Shown: positions 56,206-64,000 of the stretch, piece after piece | Numbering within the stretch: the stretch's first letter is position 1 | Layout of the letters: each line of letters starts with the position of its first letter | NCBI GenBank assembly: GCA_012960105.1 | Contig: DUBV01000050.1 | Coordinates: forward strand, 23,793-87,792 | Source of the DNA: Thiotrichaceae bacterium | GTDB taxonomy: Bacteria > Pseudomonadota > Gammaproteobacteria > Eutrophobiales > Eutrophobiaceae | DNA: 64,000 bases | Direction: 5' to 3' | Notes under the pieces: generated by a model | Told to the model about the DNA's origin: nothing | The model's input: only the letters and a program-made list of their open reading frames with translations | Databases searched by the model: none | Position numbers and translations under genes: made by a program

Positions 56206-57294
56206 TTAACGCTTTAATAATTCAGAATAAACCTCATTAGGTAATATCGTGCTCATGCATATGTTGTCGTGACATTTAGTTTTTAAACAGAAGCTGCAGG
56301 GAAGTACTTTTTCGATAACAGTTGCGTTCTTACTGCCCGGAAACCATTTGTCAGATAAATCTCGAGTAGAAAAAAGAGTAATAAACCTAGTGTTAGTTGT
56401 ATCGCAAAGATGCATAGCTCCAGTATCAAGACTGATGGCTGTTTCGGTCTTTTCGAGTAGATAACGTAATTCAGGAACTTCTAATTTTCCACATAGATTC
56501 GTCGTGTTTGTTGTTCTTTCTAGAATGTATTCAGCTTCGTCGATTTCTGTTTTGCCGCCAACAATTAATATTTTTTTCCTGTCCCCAATCAGTTTTGCCA
56601 AAGACACCCAGTGATTAAGAGGCCATTTTTTTGGCTGGAGTTTTCCGCCAATTAAAAAAGCAATCGTTTCCCTCGTTTCAATTAAATTATTAATTTCGTT
56701 ATTATTCGGTACCTGACTTATAAGTGGGTAAACAAAGTCTCCTACAAGTCCATGTTGTTTTAGGGCCCTAATAAAACGACGTGTATCCGTTATTATTTGG
56801 CCTACTTGTTTTTGCGATCGCATAAAAGATTTTATTCTGCCGTAATCCCAGCCAAAAGCATTTTTTATATTTAAATAAAATCGCACGAGCAACATGTTTC
56901 TAATTGATTTATAAATCCCAATATTTTGAGGGATTTGAATAAACAAATCGTAATGTTGCTCTTTTAGTTTCCTTAAAGTTTCATTTCTCTCATTTTTATT
57001 AATATTGTAAAGATTATCGATTAAGTGGTTGCTTAGGCCAATATCCTTAAATGAAACACTATTGTTATTAACAGACAATAAATCAATTTGAGCATCAGGA
57101 TAGTTTTGCCTAATAATACTTATCGCCGGTAAGGCAACAATAGAATCACCAAAAGCACCATCACGATTGATTAGAATCTTTTTAATATTCGATGTTTTTT
57201 TATATAGGAGTGTTGTAAAGAAATTAATAACAGCAAGTCGCAATAGCTTTATTAGTATTACGTACGAAAGAGCTAGTTTTTGGCTAAAGCTCAT
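56206..57294 (-). CDS. Glycosyltransferase family 9 protein
   Basis: A 362-residue GT9 enzyme with an N-terminal hydrophobic helix (VILIKLLRLAVINFFTTLLY) before ILINRDGAFGDSIVALPAIS. The donor-binding region AISLDTGAMHLCDTTNTRFI is conserved. Two cysteine pairs near the C-terminus (CSFCLKTKC) are unusual for the family. It overlaps the next upstream gene by 4 bp. Confidence 0.85.
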   Translation of the reverse strand: MSFSQKLALSYVILIKLLRLAVINFFTTLLYKKTSNIKKILINRDGAFGDSIVALPAISIIRQNYPDAQIDLLSVNNNSVSFKDIGLSNHLIDNLYNINKNERNETLRKLKEQHYDLFIQIPQNIGIYKSIRNMLLVRFYLNIKNAFGWDYGRIKSFMRSQKQVGQIITDTRRFIRALKQHGLVGDFVYPLISQVPNNNEINNLIETRETIAFLIGGKLQPKKWPLNHWVSLAKLIGDRKKILIVGGKTEIDEAEYILERTTNTTNLCGKLEVPELRYLLEKTETAISLDTGAMHLCDTTNTRFITLFSTRDLSDKWFPGSKNATVIEKVLPCSFCLKTKCHDNICMSTILPNEVYSELLKR

Positions 57295-58250
57295 AATAAT
57301 TTTTTATCGCGTAATTTGTTTAATACTTTATCAAAGGAAATTTTCGATATGTCTTGTGGTTCAAAACTATAGTCGTTCTCAGCGATCATATCATTTACCG
57401 TGATCACATTATCAATTTGTCCTAACGCATGGGTTCTGCGAACATATGTTGGTCCAAACAAACCAAATACCGGTATTTGAGAGCAAGATAAAATATGCAT
57501 AGGGGCTGAATCATTGGTTACAGCAAATTTTGCTCTTTTACCCAGCTCCACGAGCCCAAAGATGTTAAAAGTATTTGTCGCGTTTATTCCTGAATTAATG
57601 CTAAGTGTTTTATTTAATTCAATGTCATCATTGCCGCCTATCCAGACCACATCTAAGCTTTTACTTAAATTAGAAGCCAGATCAGCAAAATAAGGCCATC
57701 TTTTTTTTAAATGTAGAGGGCTTGAGCCTGCATGCAATAGCACGATAGGTTTTTCTCCGAGATTATGCTGATCAAGCCAGCTTGATACTTCAGTAATGAT
57801 GTTGTTTGGTATGGGTAAGAAGGGTAATGGTTTTGCGGGCTTTATATCTGCGCTTTTTATTATTTGATTGAGGCGTTCAAATGAATGACATTCTCCGATA
57901 TATTTATTTGCGGGATGCACATGATAGGGGAAACGGGGGTGGTTGCCTGCTCGAAAGGGGCTGCCTGATAAAGCACAGTAAATACTTGTTCGGTCATTAG
58001 ATTGCAAATCATAAATGCGATCAAAACTATGCTTTCTTATCCAATGAATGGTTTTAAACGCATTTAATATGCCTTTACGTTCAAATGAAACAATATTTAG
58101 ATTTTCGAAGTTCGAAAATAACTCTTTGAAATTAGAGTTGGTTAGTAAAGAAACAGCATCTTGTTGGTGATGTTTCAATATTTGATCTATTACCGAGGTA
58201 GACGTAATGATGTCTCCTAACGCCCCTAATTTAATGATTAAAATTTTCAT
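57291..58250 (-). CDS. Glycosyltransferase family 9 protein
   Basis: A 319-residue GT9 enzyme. The start MKILIIKLGALGDIITSTSV is typical, and VLLHAGSSPLHLKKRWPY and FAVTNDSAPMHILSCSQIPV are the donor-binding regions, with GLFGPTYVRRTHALG near the end. It is a heptosyltransferase-like LPS enzyme. It follows the O-antigen ligase gene on the same strand. Confidence 0.88.
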   Translation of the reverse strand: MKILIIKLGALGDIITSTSVIDQILKHHQQDAVSLLTNSNFKELFSNFENLNIVSFERKGILNAFKTIHWIRKHSFDRIYDLQSNDRTSIYCALSGSPFRAGNHPRFPYHVHPANKYIGECHSFERLNQIIKSADIKPAKPLPFLPIPNNIITEVSSWLDQHNLGEKPIVLLHAGSSPLHLKKRWPYFADLASNLSKSLDVVWIGGNDDIELNKTLSINSGINATNTFNIFGLVELGKRAKFAVTNDSAPMHILSCSQIPVFGLFGPTYVRRTHALGQIDNVITVNDMIAENDYSFEPQDISKISFDKVLNKLRDKKLL

Positions 58251-58265
58251 TCAGCGTGTAAATAA

Positions 58266-59558
58266 TTAATCATTGTTCAAAGCTAGTTTGGCGCTGGCAA
58301 AATATAGAGCAAGTAATAACCAGACCATACTTGACCAGATAGAACCATAAAAAGCCATGTGCGTGTTAAAAGGAAACATGGAAACTGTTACTGCAATAAA
58401 AAAGGGTAATAGATTTTGTTGTTTTTTAGACTTTCGCAGAATGCGGGTAATAAAATATAGAGCAAACATATAGCCTAGAAAACCAATCAGACCTGTTTCG
58501 GATAATATTTCTAATATAATGATATGTGGCTGAGTCGGCACCACATGGGAATTAACGAAATAATCTCCTTTTGAAGCATATTCTTCATAAGCATGACGAA
58601 ACCCACGAGGACCTATCCCGTTAATAGGGTTAGATTTAAATATAGAATAAGCTGTTTCCCATATAGGCAGCCTAACAGCTGTAGCAGCATTAATGCTGTC
58701 ATAGTCATTGCTGAAAAGGCCCAATGTAACTTTAAATCGATCATTAGTCGGAGGGTGGAAAATGATGGTCGTGGCAAGCAATACAGTCACTAGAGCAGTA
58801 ACGATGCTGAATGTTTTAATAAACATACTTCTATTTATAGAATACATGAGCCCATAAATGAAAAAACCAAAAGAAGAGAGTGCCAGCATCACCCATGCAG
58901 CCCGCCTGCCACTTAACAAAATTATAAAAAATAGCGGAATGATGCCAAGAGCCAAATATTTGTTTTTTTCAGCATTGGCATATATGTATAAGAATGAAAA
59001 AACAGAAAGAATAGAACAGATATGTGAAATGGTATTTCTTGGATGAAACATACCGGTAATGTGGCCTGCCTGATAGGGAAAGCCCAATAGATTCTTATTA
59101 AATATAAATTGAATGGCAGCATCGACACACCAAAAAAGAACGATATAAAACAGGCATTTTGTAATAAATTTTAATCGATCCGTGTCTTTAGATAATTCTT
59201 CAATAATGAAAATTCCGACGAAGAAAAACCTTAAATAAGGAAAGAGAGTATGTGCCGAATGTTCCTGGGTTACTGCATCTGGATATGAAATGAGTAGCGG
59301 CAGCCACAGGCAAAGAAAAACAAGAGAAAATGTTTTGTATATCTGATCTTGTATTAATATTTTGTGCGCAATGATAACTTTATATAGACCTAACAGTGCC
59401 ATTAGACCCATAGGGTAGTTGTAATATGATTTACTAACAAAGCCAATAAACGCGAGTAAAATTAAAAAACAGGGCCAATATTTTTTTAAATAAGAAAAAA
59501 ATATAATGTTTGTCTGGTTGTTTTTTGAATTAAGTAGAATCATAAAAATATATTTCAA
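58266..59558 (-). CDS. O-antigen ligase / polymerase (Wzy_C domain)
   Basis: A 430-residue polytopic protein with about eleven membrane helices. The large periplasmic loop contains RLPIWETAYSIFKSNPINGIG and HVVPTQPHIIILEILSETGL, which is the WaaL/Wzy_C signature with its conserved Gly and His. It ligates O-antigen or similar glycan to lipid A-core, or polymerises it; the two roles cannot be separated by sequence alone. Confidence 0.88.
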   Translation of the reverse strand: MKYIFMILLNSKNNQTNIIFFSYLKKYWPCFLILLAFIGFVSKSYYNYPMGLMALLGLYKVIIAHKILIQDQIYKTFSLVFLCLWLPLLISYPDAVTQEHSAHTLFPYLRFFFVGIFIIEELSKDTDRLKFITKCLFYIVLFWCVDAAIQFIFNKNLLGFPYQAGHITGMFHPRNTISHICSILSVFSFLYIYANAEKNKYLALGIIPLFFIILLSGRRAAWVMLALSSFGFFIYGLMYSINRSMFIKTFSIVTALVTVLLATTIIFHPPTNDRFKVTLGLFSNDYDSINAATAVRLPIWETAYSIFKSNPINGIGPRGFRHAYEEYASKGDYFVNSHVVPTQPHIIILEILSETGLIGFLGYMFALYFITRILRKSKKQQNLLPFFIAVTVSMFPFNTHMAFYGSIWSSMVWLLLALYFASAKLALNND

Positions 59559-60463
59559 CGGTAACGTTCAACGATTATATTTAAAAGTCCGCATATATAA
59601 CCTACAGCACTAGCGAATTTTATCATGCTTTTTTCCAGCGTTTTTTTATTAAATGTTAATAAGTATGAAACCATAGCAAGAATAGCTCCAATAACTTTCC
59701 CTGTTGCCTTTAACAAAAAATGTAACCAGCTTAAAAAGAGGCCGTTATTAATTTTGTATTGAATGACATTATTTATTCCTCCAGTAAAATGTCTGAAAAA
59801 TAAATATTTTTTAGCGGTTCGTTCTTTAGCTATGGTCTCATATACGATGGCGCTATCTATCCAAACATGAACGTTACCTTTAGATTGAGACCGGCTAAAA
59901 AAATCGAAATCTTCTCCCCCGGTAAAATTCAACGCTAAATCAAAATCAAGCTGGTCTTCTTTAATTAATTTATTTTTAAACAAAACATTGTTAGTAGAAA
60001 CTTTCCGAGGCTGTTGCCCGGTTAAATATTTTTTTTCAGTAGTAGAAATATTTATGCCTTCTTCAGTTAAAGAGATAACCGGGCCAGTGGCAACATCGGC
60101 ACGATACTGTTTAAGCGCGCTAAGAAGTTTTAGAAGCCAGTTTTTCTTTGGAAATTCATCATCGTCAATAAAAGCAATTAGGTCAGACTCGTGATTTAGT
60201 GCCTTTGTAAGTAAATGATTTCTGGCAGAGGAGATGCCTCTTTCTGCAGCAACATAATAATAAATGGGTATTGGAGAGTTTACACTGGCTTCTTCAACAG
60301 TTACCCTCGCAGATTCTTTAACATCATTATCCATAATAATAACGATAGTTTTATAATCCTCAGGTAGCTCAATCAATTTAATCGAAGACAGGCAATTATT
60401 CAACATTGAATTCCGCTTATGTGTTGCTACACAAATAGCAATAATATTTTTAGAGGCAGTCAT
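59555..60463 (-). CDS. Glycosyltransferase family 2 protein
   Basis: A 302-residue GT-A enzyme. ICVATHKRNSMLNNCLSSIK begins the domain, and LIAFIDDDEFPKKNWLLKLL carries the DxD metal-binding motif. LNFTGGEDFDFFSRSQSKG is the conserved acceptor-region motif. A C-terminal membrane-associated helix (KVIGAILAMVSYLLTFNKK) follows. It overlaps the ligase gene by 4 bp. Confidence 0.9.
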   Translation of the reverse strand: MTASKNIIAICVATHKRNSMLNNCLSSIKLIELPEDYKTIVIIMDNDVKESARVTVEEASVNSPIPIYYYVAAERGISSARNHLLTKALNHESDLIAFIDDDEFPKKNWLLKLLSALKQYRADVATGPVISLTEEGINISTTEKKYLTGQQPRKVSTNNVLFKNKLIKEDQLDFDLALNFTGGEDFDFFSRSQSKGNVHVWIDSAIVYETIAKERTAKKYLFFRHFTGGINNVIQYKINNGLFLSWLHFLLKATGKVIGAILAMVSYLLTFNKKTLEKSMIKFASAVGYICGLLNIIVERYR

Positions 60464-60471
60464 AAATATTT

Positions 60472-61578
60472 TTAATGAAACGAATTGTAGACAGAGATGG
60501 TTTTACTTAGCATAGAATTTAGAGTGAAATCATTTCTATCCTGAACTTTAGGCATTGATATATAAAATTTACTGATAATTGAATTTACATTCTCAATGCT
60601 CAGTGGTGTTGCCCTGCCTTCAGGAAACATCTTTTCTAATACTTCGGCTGCACCACCATGGCTATAAGCAATAACCGGGGTCCCGAGGCTTAATGCTTCA
60701 AGTGCTGTTCTGCCAAAAGCTTCAGGAATTTTGGCTAGCGATAATACGATACTTGAAATAGATATGATTTCTTTCATGTCATTACGATGACCAAGGAAAG
60801 TAAAGTGCTCATTCATATTGTTTGAACTAATTATTGATTCCAATTCTTTGAGGTATTTCTTTTTTTTGGGATCTGCGCCGCCAGCAATGAGTCCGTGAAC
60901 ATTTAAACCCTCTTTTCTCGCATTGGTAATAATCTCAATAAAGTCGTTATGCCCTTTCCAGCGAGTAACACGAGCGGGCAGTGTAATGATAAATTTATCA
61001 GCTAGTTTAGGGTGTTGCTTTTTCCATTCTTTCAGCCAGATATCAGAGGGCTTGTAAGCATAAGGGTATTGTTCTTTGCTAATACCTCGATGAATGATCT
61101 CTATTTTTCTTTCATCAACATCGGGATAATTTTCAAGAATATAATTTTTAATATATCCAGAGGTGGCAATAACTCGTTCACCTGACGTCATTATTTTGCT
61201 GTAGCGATTTACGGTATAAGGGCCGTGTACTGTCGTCATAAAAATAGGTCGGTCTTCAGCTTCGAGTTTTTTCCAGGCTAAATATGCTATCCAGGCGGGC
61301 AAGCGAGACCGCGCATGAATAATATCAATTTTTTGTTCCTGGAATAACCTACGTAATTTAGGGATGAGTCTCGCCGCACTCAATAATGACTTTTTCCCTA
61401 CAGGCAATTCAAAATGTTCGCTACCTTCAGAGATCAGTTGTGCTACAAGCTGTCCTGGTCCAGAGACTACGATGGATCGGTGGTTTCTACGTACAAGTTC
61501 GGCCGCAATTTGCAGCGTTCCTCGTTCGACGCCGCCACAATCCAGTTCAGGCAATATTTGTAATATAGTTAATGGCAT
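60472..61578 (-). CDS. Glycosyltransferase family 4 protein
   Basis: A 368-residue GT-B enzyme. The N-terminal ILPELDCGGVERGTLQIAAE has the GGVER motif, and the donor site is IPEAFGRTALEALSLGTPVI with the EX7E pair. AIATSGYIKNYI and PARVTRWKGHNDFIE are also conserved. It acts in surface polysaccharide assembly; the sugar is unknown. Confidence 0.92.
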   Translation of the reverse strand: MPLTILQILPELDCGGVERGTLQIAAELVRRNHRSIVVSGPGQLVAQLISEGSEHFELPVGKKSLLSAARLIPKLRRLFQEQKIDIIHARSRLPAWIAYLAWKKLEAEDRPIFMTTVHGPYTVNRYSKIMTSGERVIATSGYIKNYILENYPDVDERKIEIIHRGISKEQYPYAYKPSDIWLKEWKKQHPKLADKFIITLPARVTRWKGHNDFIEIITNARKEGLNVHGLIAGGADPKKKKYLKELESIISSNNMNEHFTFLGHRNDMKEIISISSIVLSLAKIPEAFGRTALEALSLGTPVIAYSHGGAAEVLEKMFPEGRATPLSIENVNSIISKFYISMPKVQDRNDFTLNSMLSKTISVYNSFH

Positions 61579-61588
61579 TATGAGGCTG

Positions 61589-62467
61589 TTAAATGATGTG
61601 TTGTATACATACTTTCATTGATGCTTTAAGGCCAAATCTTTTTTTTGTAATGAAAAGCCCATGGTTGCTAAAAAGTTTATTTAATGTGGTTTTATCAAAG
61701 TAATAAAGATGTTCAGAAGGTTTAATTTCTTTCCAGTCAGATAATGGTTTAGTTACTCGAAAGTGTCCAATATCCGGTGTGACAATATCAATAACACCAT
61801 TTGGTGCTAAAATTCGTTTTAATTCTTTTGCTAGAGTATTAAGGTCGGGAACATGTTCTATAACATCATACAGTGAAATAACATTAAAGAATTCATTTGG
61901 GTAAGCTTGATTTTCCAATAGGCCTACGGATAAATTATTGAGGCCAAGCTCTGTGTTTCCATAGTTAATGCCCCAGGGCTCTACATCTACGCCATAAGCA
62001 TTAAAGCCACATTGAGATGCTGCTTTAACTACAAATCCGGCAGAACAACCTACATCCAGCCAGCGACCTTCGGAGCCAAAATTTCTTTTAACCAGATTTA
62101 CTCTTTTTAGAGACCGCTTTAATTTAGTCTTGTCTTTTTTTGCATAGTCACGACTGTAATCATTATCATAGGTTTTTTTAATTTCTTCATACTCAGGGCG
62201 AGGGTTTATTAATACCAATGAGCAATTATTGCACCGGACAAAAGGTTCTTCTCGTTTTACAAACAAGTCAGAAAAAGAGTCGTTATCGCATACGGGGCAA
62301 GCAATAGTTTCCCATTTATTATTTTTAATTGAATTATTGATAATTGGATTATAGTCTTTTAGAAAGAAAAATAAGCCCGGGTTTTTTGTGTTTATAGAAT
62401 TTAACAACCTTAAAACCATAACGTTTAAACAGTATGTCCACGGTTTTTTTGGTGAAATGTTGCACAT
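61589..62467 (-). CDS. SAM-dependent methyltransferase with N-terminal zinc ribbon
   Basis: The protein has a zinc ribbon (CPVCDN and CNNCSLVLINPRP) followed by a class I methyltransferase: LDVGCSAGFVVKAASQCGFN (motif I), VISLYDVIEHVPDLNTLAKE and VIDIVTPDIGHFRV. The start is uncertain. The zinc ribbon begins near 62320, but no start codon lies just before it; the first in-frame ATGs (62419, 62467) overlap the upstream gene by 71-119 bp. It is closely related to the next gene and probably a duplication. The substrate may be a sugar in the glycan. Confidence 0.82.
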   Translation of the reverse strand: MCNISPKKPWTYCLNVMVLRLLNSINTKNPGLFFFLKDYNPIINNSIKNNKWETIACPVCDNDSFSDLFVKREEPFVRCNNCSLVLINPRPEYEEIKKTYDNDYSRDYAKKDKTKLKRSLKRVNLVKRNFGSEGRWLDVGCSAGFVVKAASQCGFNAYGVDVEPWGINYGNTELGLNNLSVGLLENQAYPNEFFNVISLYDVIEHVPDLNTLAKELKRILAPNGVIDIVTPDIGHFRVTKPLSDWKEIKPSEHLYYFDKTTLNKLFSNHGLFITKKRFGLKASMKVCIQHII

Positions 62468-63137
62468 GTATTGGTGGGCATAGCATGCTCCACTCTGTTA
62501 TGTTCTGAGGTACTTTCGGGTGTCCCAAATCAGGCGTGGTGATATAGGCATAGCCGTCTTTTTTTACTAAATGAGCGAGCGTTTTCATATAAAGGTTAAC
62601 TTCGCTAACATGTTCGATGACTTCGGAGGAATATACGAAGTCATATTTCTCCGTTGTTTCAAGTAATTGAACAAAATCCATACAAGCATAATTTGCTCGT
62701 TTGAAGCGCTGTTTAGCGTAAGCGACGGCATTTTCACTGATATCAATGCCGGTAGAAGATTTTGCGACAAAACTTAATGCATGAGCCACAAAACCACCGC
62801 CACAACCGAAATCCAGAGTGTTTTTACCTAAGGCATAAGGTAGAAAGCGTGGCAACTTGATGAACGCCCGTCTTAATCGAGAGCCTGATTTGTTATACGT
62901 GGGCTCAATTTCTTTATTGTCATCTGTGTATTGTGCATTTAATTCATCCTGATTTGGCATCGGATTCAAAAAAATAAAGTCACATTCTGTGCAACGATTA
63001 AACGTGTAATCATTTTTTGACACAAAATAATGAGTTTCCGGATGGTCGCAAACAGGACAAGCGACCATTGTATTTTCAGATGAATTATTAGGCTTATTCA
63101 AACTAACATGCCTCGTTCCAATAATAGAGATGCGCAA
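62349..63137 (-). CDS. SAM-dependent methyltransferase with N-terminal zinc ribbon
   Basis: A paralogue of its downstream neighbour. CPVCDHPETHYFV and CTECDFIFLNPMP form the zinc ribbon; LDFGCGGGFVAHALSFVAK is motif I, and FVYSSEVIEHVSEVNLYMKT follows. Possible starts are 63137 (40-bp overlap with the next gene), a TTG at 63101, or ATG 63068, which sits just before the zinc ribbon and avoids overlap. The C-terminus overlaps the next gene's frame. Confidence 0.85.
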   Translation of the reverse strand: MRISIIGTRHVSLNKPNNSSENTMVACPVCDHPETHYFVSKNDYTFNRCTECDFIFLNPMPNQDELNAQYTDDNKEIEPTYNKSGSRLRRAFIKLPRFLPYALGKNTLDFGCGGGFVAHALSFVAKSSTGIDISENAVAYAKQRFKRANYACMDFVQLLETTEKYDFVYSSEVIEHVSEVNLYMKTLAHLVKKDGYAYITTPDLGHPKVPQNITEWSMLCPPIHVQHFTKKTVDILFKRYGFKVVKFYKHKKPGLIFLSKRL

Positions 63138-64000
63138 CGCTCCGCTTCATGAAATTTAAAAGAAGCATTTAGTAACTTATGGGCATCACTCCACATCTCA
63201 AAAGTAGAGAGTTGTTTTTCGTCAATTAATGTATTTATGGCGTTATTTATTCGATTTTGTTTTTTTTGTTCAACATCAAGCAAGCCCACGGCTGCGCCAG
63301 AGGAGAGAGATTCGTAAATCATGGAAATACTGTCAGAACTTACCCATATGCGATTAGCGTTGAAAATAAATTTACGAATAGTTTGGCTGTCTGTTTCAGC
63401 AAATTTTAGTGTATCGACATTTTCATAAGCAAGCTCATTTATATTACTTAAGGTGTTGCCAGGTGTACGAGGCGAGTCAGCAATCGTCCAGTGAGTACTG
63501 GAGTCGTTAGTAACGATTTGTTTTACTTGATTAATGATAGACTCATTATTCCATTGATAATGTTTCGATGGCCCACCTAGAAGGATCAGTCCGGTATTAT
63601 CTGATTTGTTTTCGTTAAATTGTACCGGGTTCAATGCACCATTCGTTATTATGATATTTTCTTGCTTAGCAGGTGAGTCGTGTTTTGGAATAATACAAAG
63701 ATCAAAAAATGATAGAGGCAAACTTGGCTTCATTAAAACAATGATTTTGCCGCCTCGAGCCCGCTTTGCGCTTAGCATGAGTAAATGTGTTCCATGGCCA
63801 GCACCAATGATAATGTTTGGGCTGGGGAGATCTTTACTTTTTGGAAATTGCTTTAGCAAAAGGTTTTTATAGTTATCAAATAATGAACCAACAGGAATAT
63901 CAAAACGTTCACACGGCTTTAATTTCGCTATGGCATTACATAGTCCAATGCTTTGAGAGTCATGGCCAGCTTTCCCGTCAGTAATACGCCAAATGTTAAA
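63098..64000 (-). CDS. ELM1-like (GtrOC1-type) protein, 5' end outside the window
   Basis: The frame is open to the right edge, adding 47 codons (FNIWRITDGKAGHDSQSIGL ...) before the first TTG at 63859. That upstream part is the conserved start of the ELM1 family, so the true start is beyond the window. IIIGAGHGTHLLMLSAKRA and LILLGGPSKHYQWN follow, then WVSSDSISMIYESLSSGAAV, a GT-B donor-site-like motif. The family is named for plant mitochondrial fission protein ELM1 but in bacteria is found in surface glycan clusters and is probably a glycosyltransferase. Confidence 0.8.
   Translation of the reverse strand, partial: FNIWRITDGKAGHDSQSIGLCNAIAKLKPCERFDIPVGSLFDNYKNLLLKQFPKSKDLPSPNIIIGAGHGTHLLMLSAKRARGGKIIVLMKPSLPLSFFDLCIIPKHDSPAKQENIIITNGALNPVQFNENKSDNTGLILLGGPSKHYQWNNESIINQVKQIVTNDSSTHWTIADSPRTPGNTLSNINELAYENVDTLKFAETDSQTIRKFIFNANRIWVSSDSISMIYESLSSGAAVGLLDVEQKKQNRINNAINTLIDEKQLSTFEMWSDAHKLLNASFKFHEAERCASLLLERGMLV

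Overview
The window is an AT-rich stretch of a gammaproteobacterial chromosome. It carries a canonical origin region: gyrB-recF-dnaN-dnaA on the minus strand, diverging from rpmH-rnpA-yidD-yidC-mnmE on the plus strand. Other gammaproteobacterial marks are ftsY-ftsE-ftsX followed by the heat-shock sigma factor rpoH, a BioC/BioH-type biotin operon, a Pseudomonas-like cox assembly locus, and an LPS/O-antigen cluster with an O-antigen ligase. I cannot name the genus from sequence alone. No tRNA, rRNA, CRISPR array or intact insertion sequence was seen.

Layout. Positions 1-2042 hold a DUF4340-like gene cut by the window edge, mutM, and a secreted HExxH protein. Positions 2068-9421 (minus) hold a lipoprotein thiol peroxidase, a frameshifted EamA transporter, ggt, coaD, rsmD and a pair of exported M16 peptidases separated by a GC-rich structured element. 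Positions 9544-13146 hold ftsYEX and rpoH, with a perfect CIRCE element in front of rpoH. Positions 13223-18778 are accessory: two very small genes (one frameshifted at codon 2), membrane and lipid-binding proteins, a SRPBCC protein, a glutathione transferase, a decayed formyltransferase, a frameshifted lipase and a Tat-exported FecR protein. Positions 18847-21742 hold an ABC-2 exporter and an exported MsrB-MsrA pair.

Positions 21815-38237 are respiratory. A standard cytochrome c oxidase locus (coxB-coxA-small protein-ctaG-coxC, DUF2909, surf1, SCO-like, ctaA ... ctaB) is interrupted between ctaA and ctaB. The interrupting block (22862-30902) is a second, visibly GC-richer oxidase module: subunit II with fused cytochrome c, subunit I, two subunit III-type proteins, subunit IV, a membrane-anchored cupredoxin, a two-domain multicopper oxidase and a membrane-anchored protein of unknown family. 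This module is the strongest candidate for an undescribed system. It looks like a copper-protein electron-transfer unit built around a second heme-copper oxidase.

Positions 38496-43789 hold a perfect FNR/Anr-type site and an adjacent 20-bp palindrome upstream of coxB, the bioBFHCD operon with a BirA-like operator, and comF. Positions 43826-53927 are the origin region, with clustered DnaA boxes and two perfect parS sites inside recF. Positions 53947-64000 are the surface-polysaccharide cluster: DUF6165, three GT9 glycosyltransferases, GT2 and GT4 enzymes, an O-antigen ligase, two zinc-ribbon methyltransferases and an ELM1-like protein that runs off the right edge.

Several accessory genes carry single-base frameshifts, mostly in short homopolymers, while all long core genes are intact. 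This could be real decay of dispensable genes or residual assembly error.
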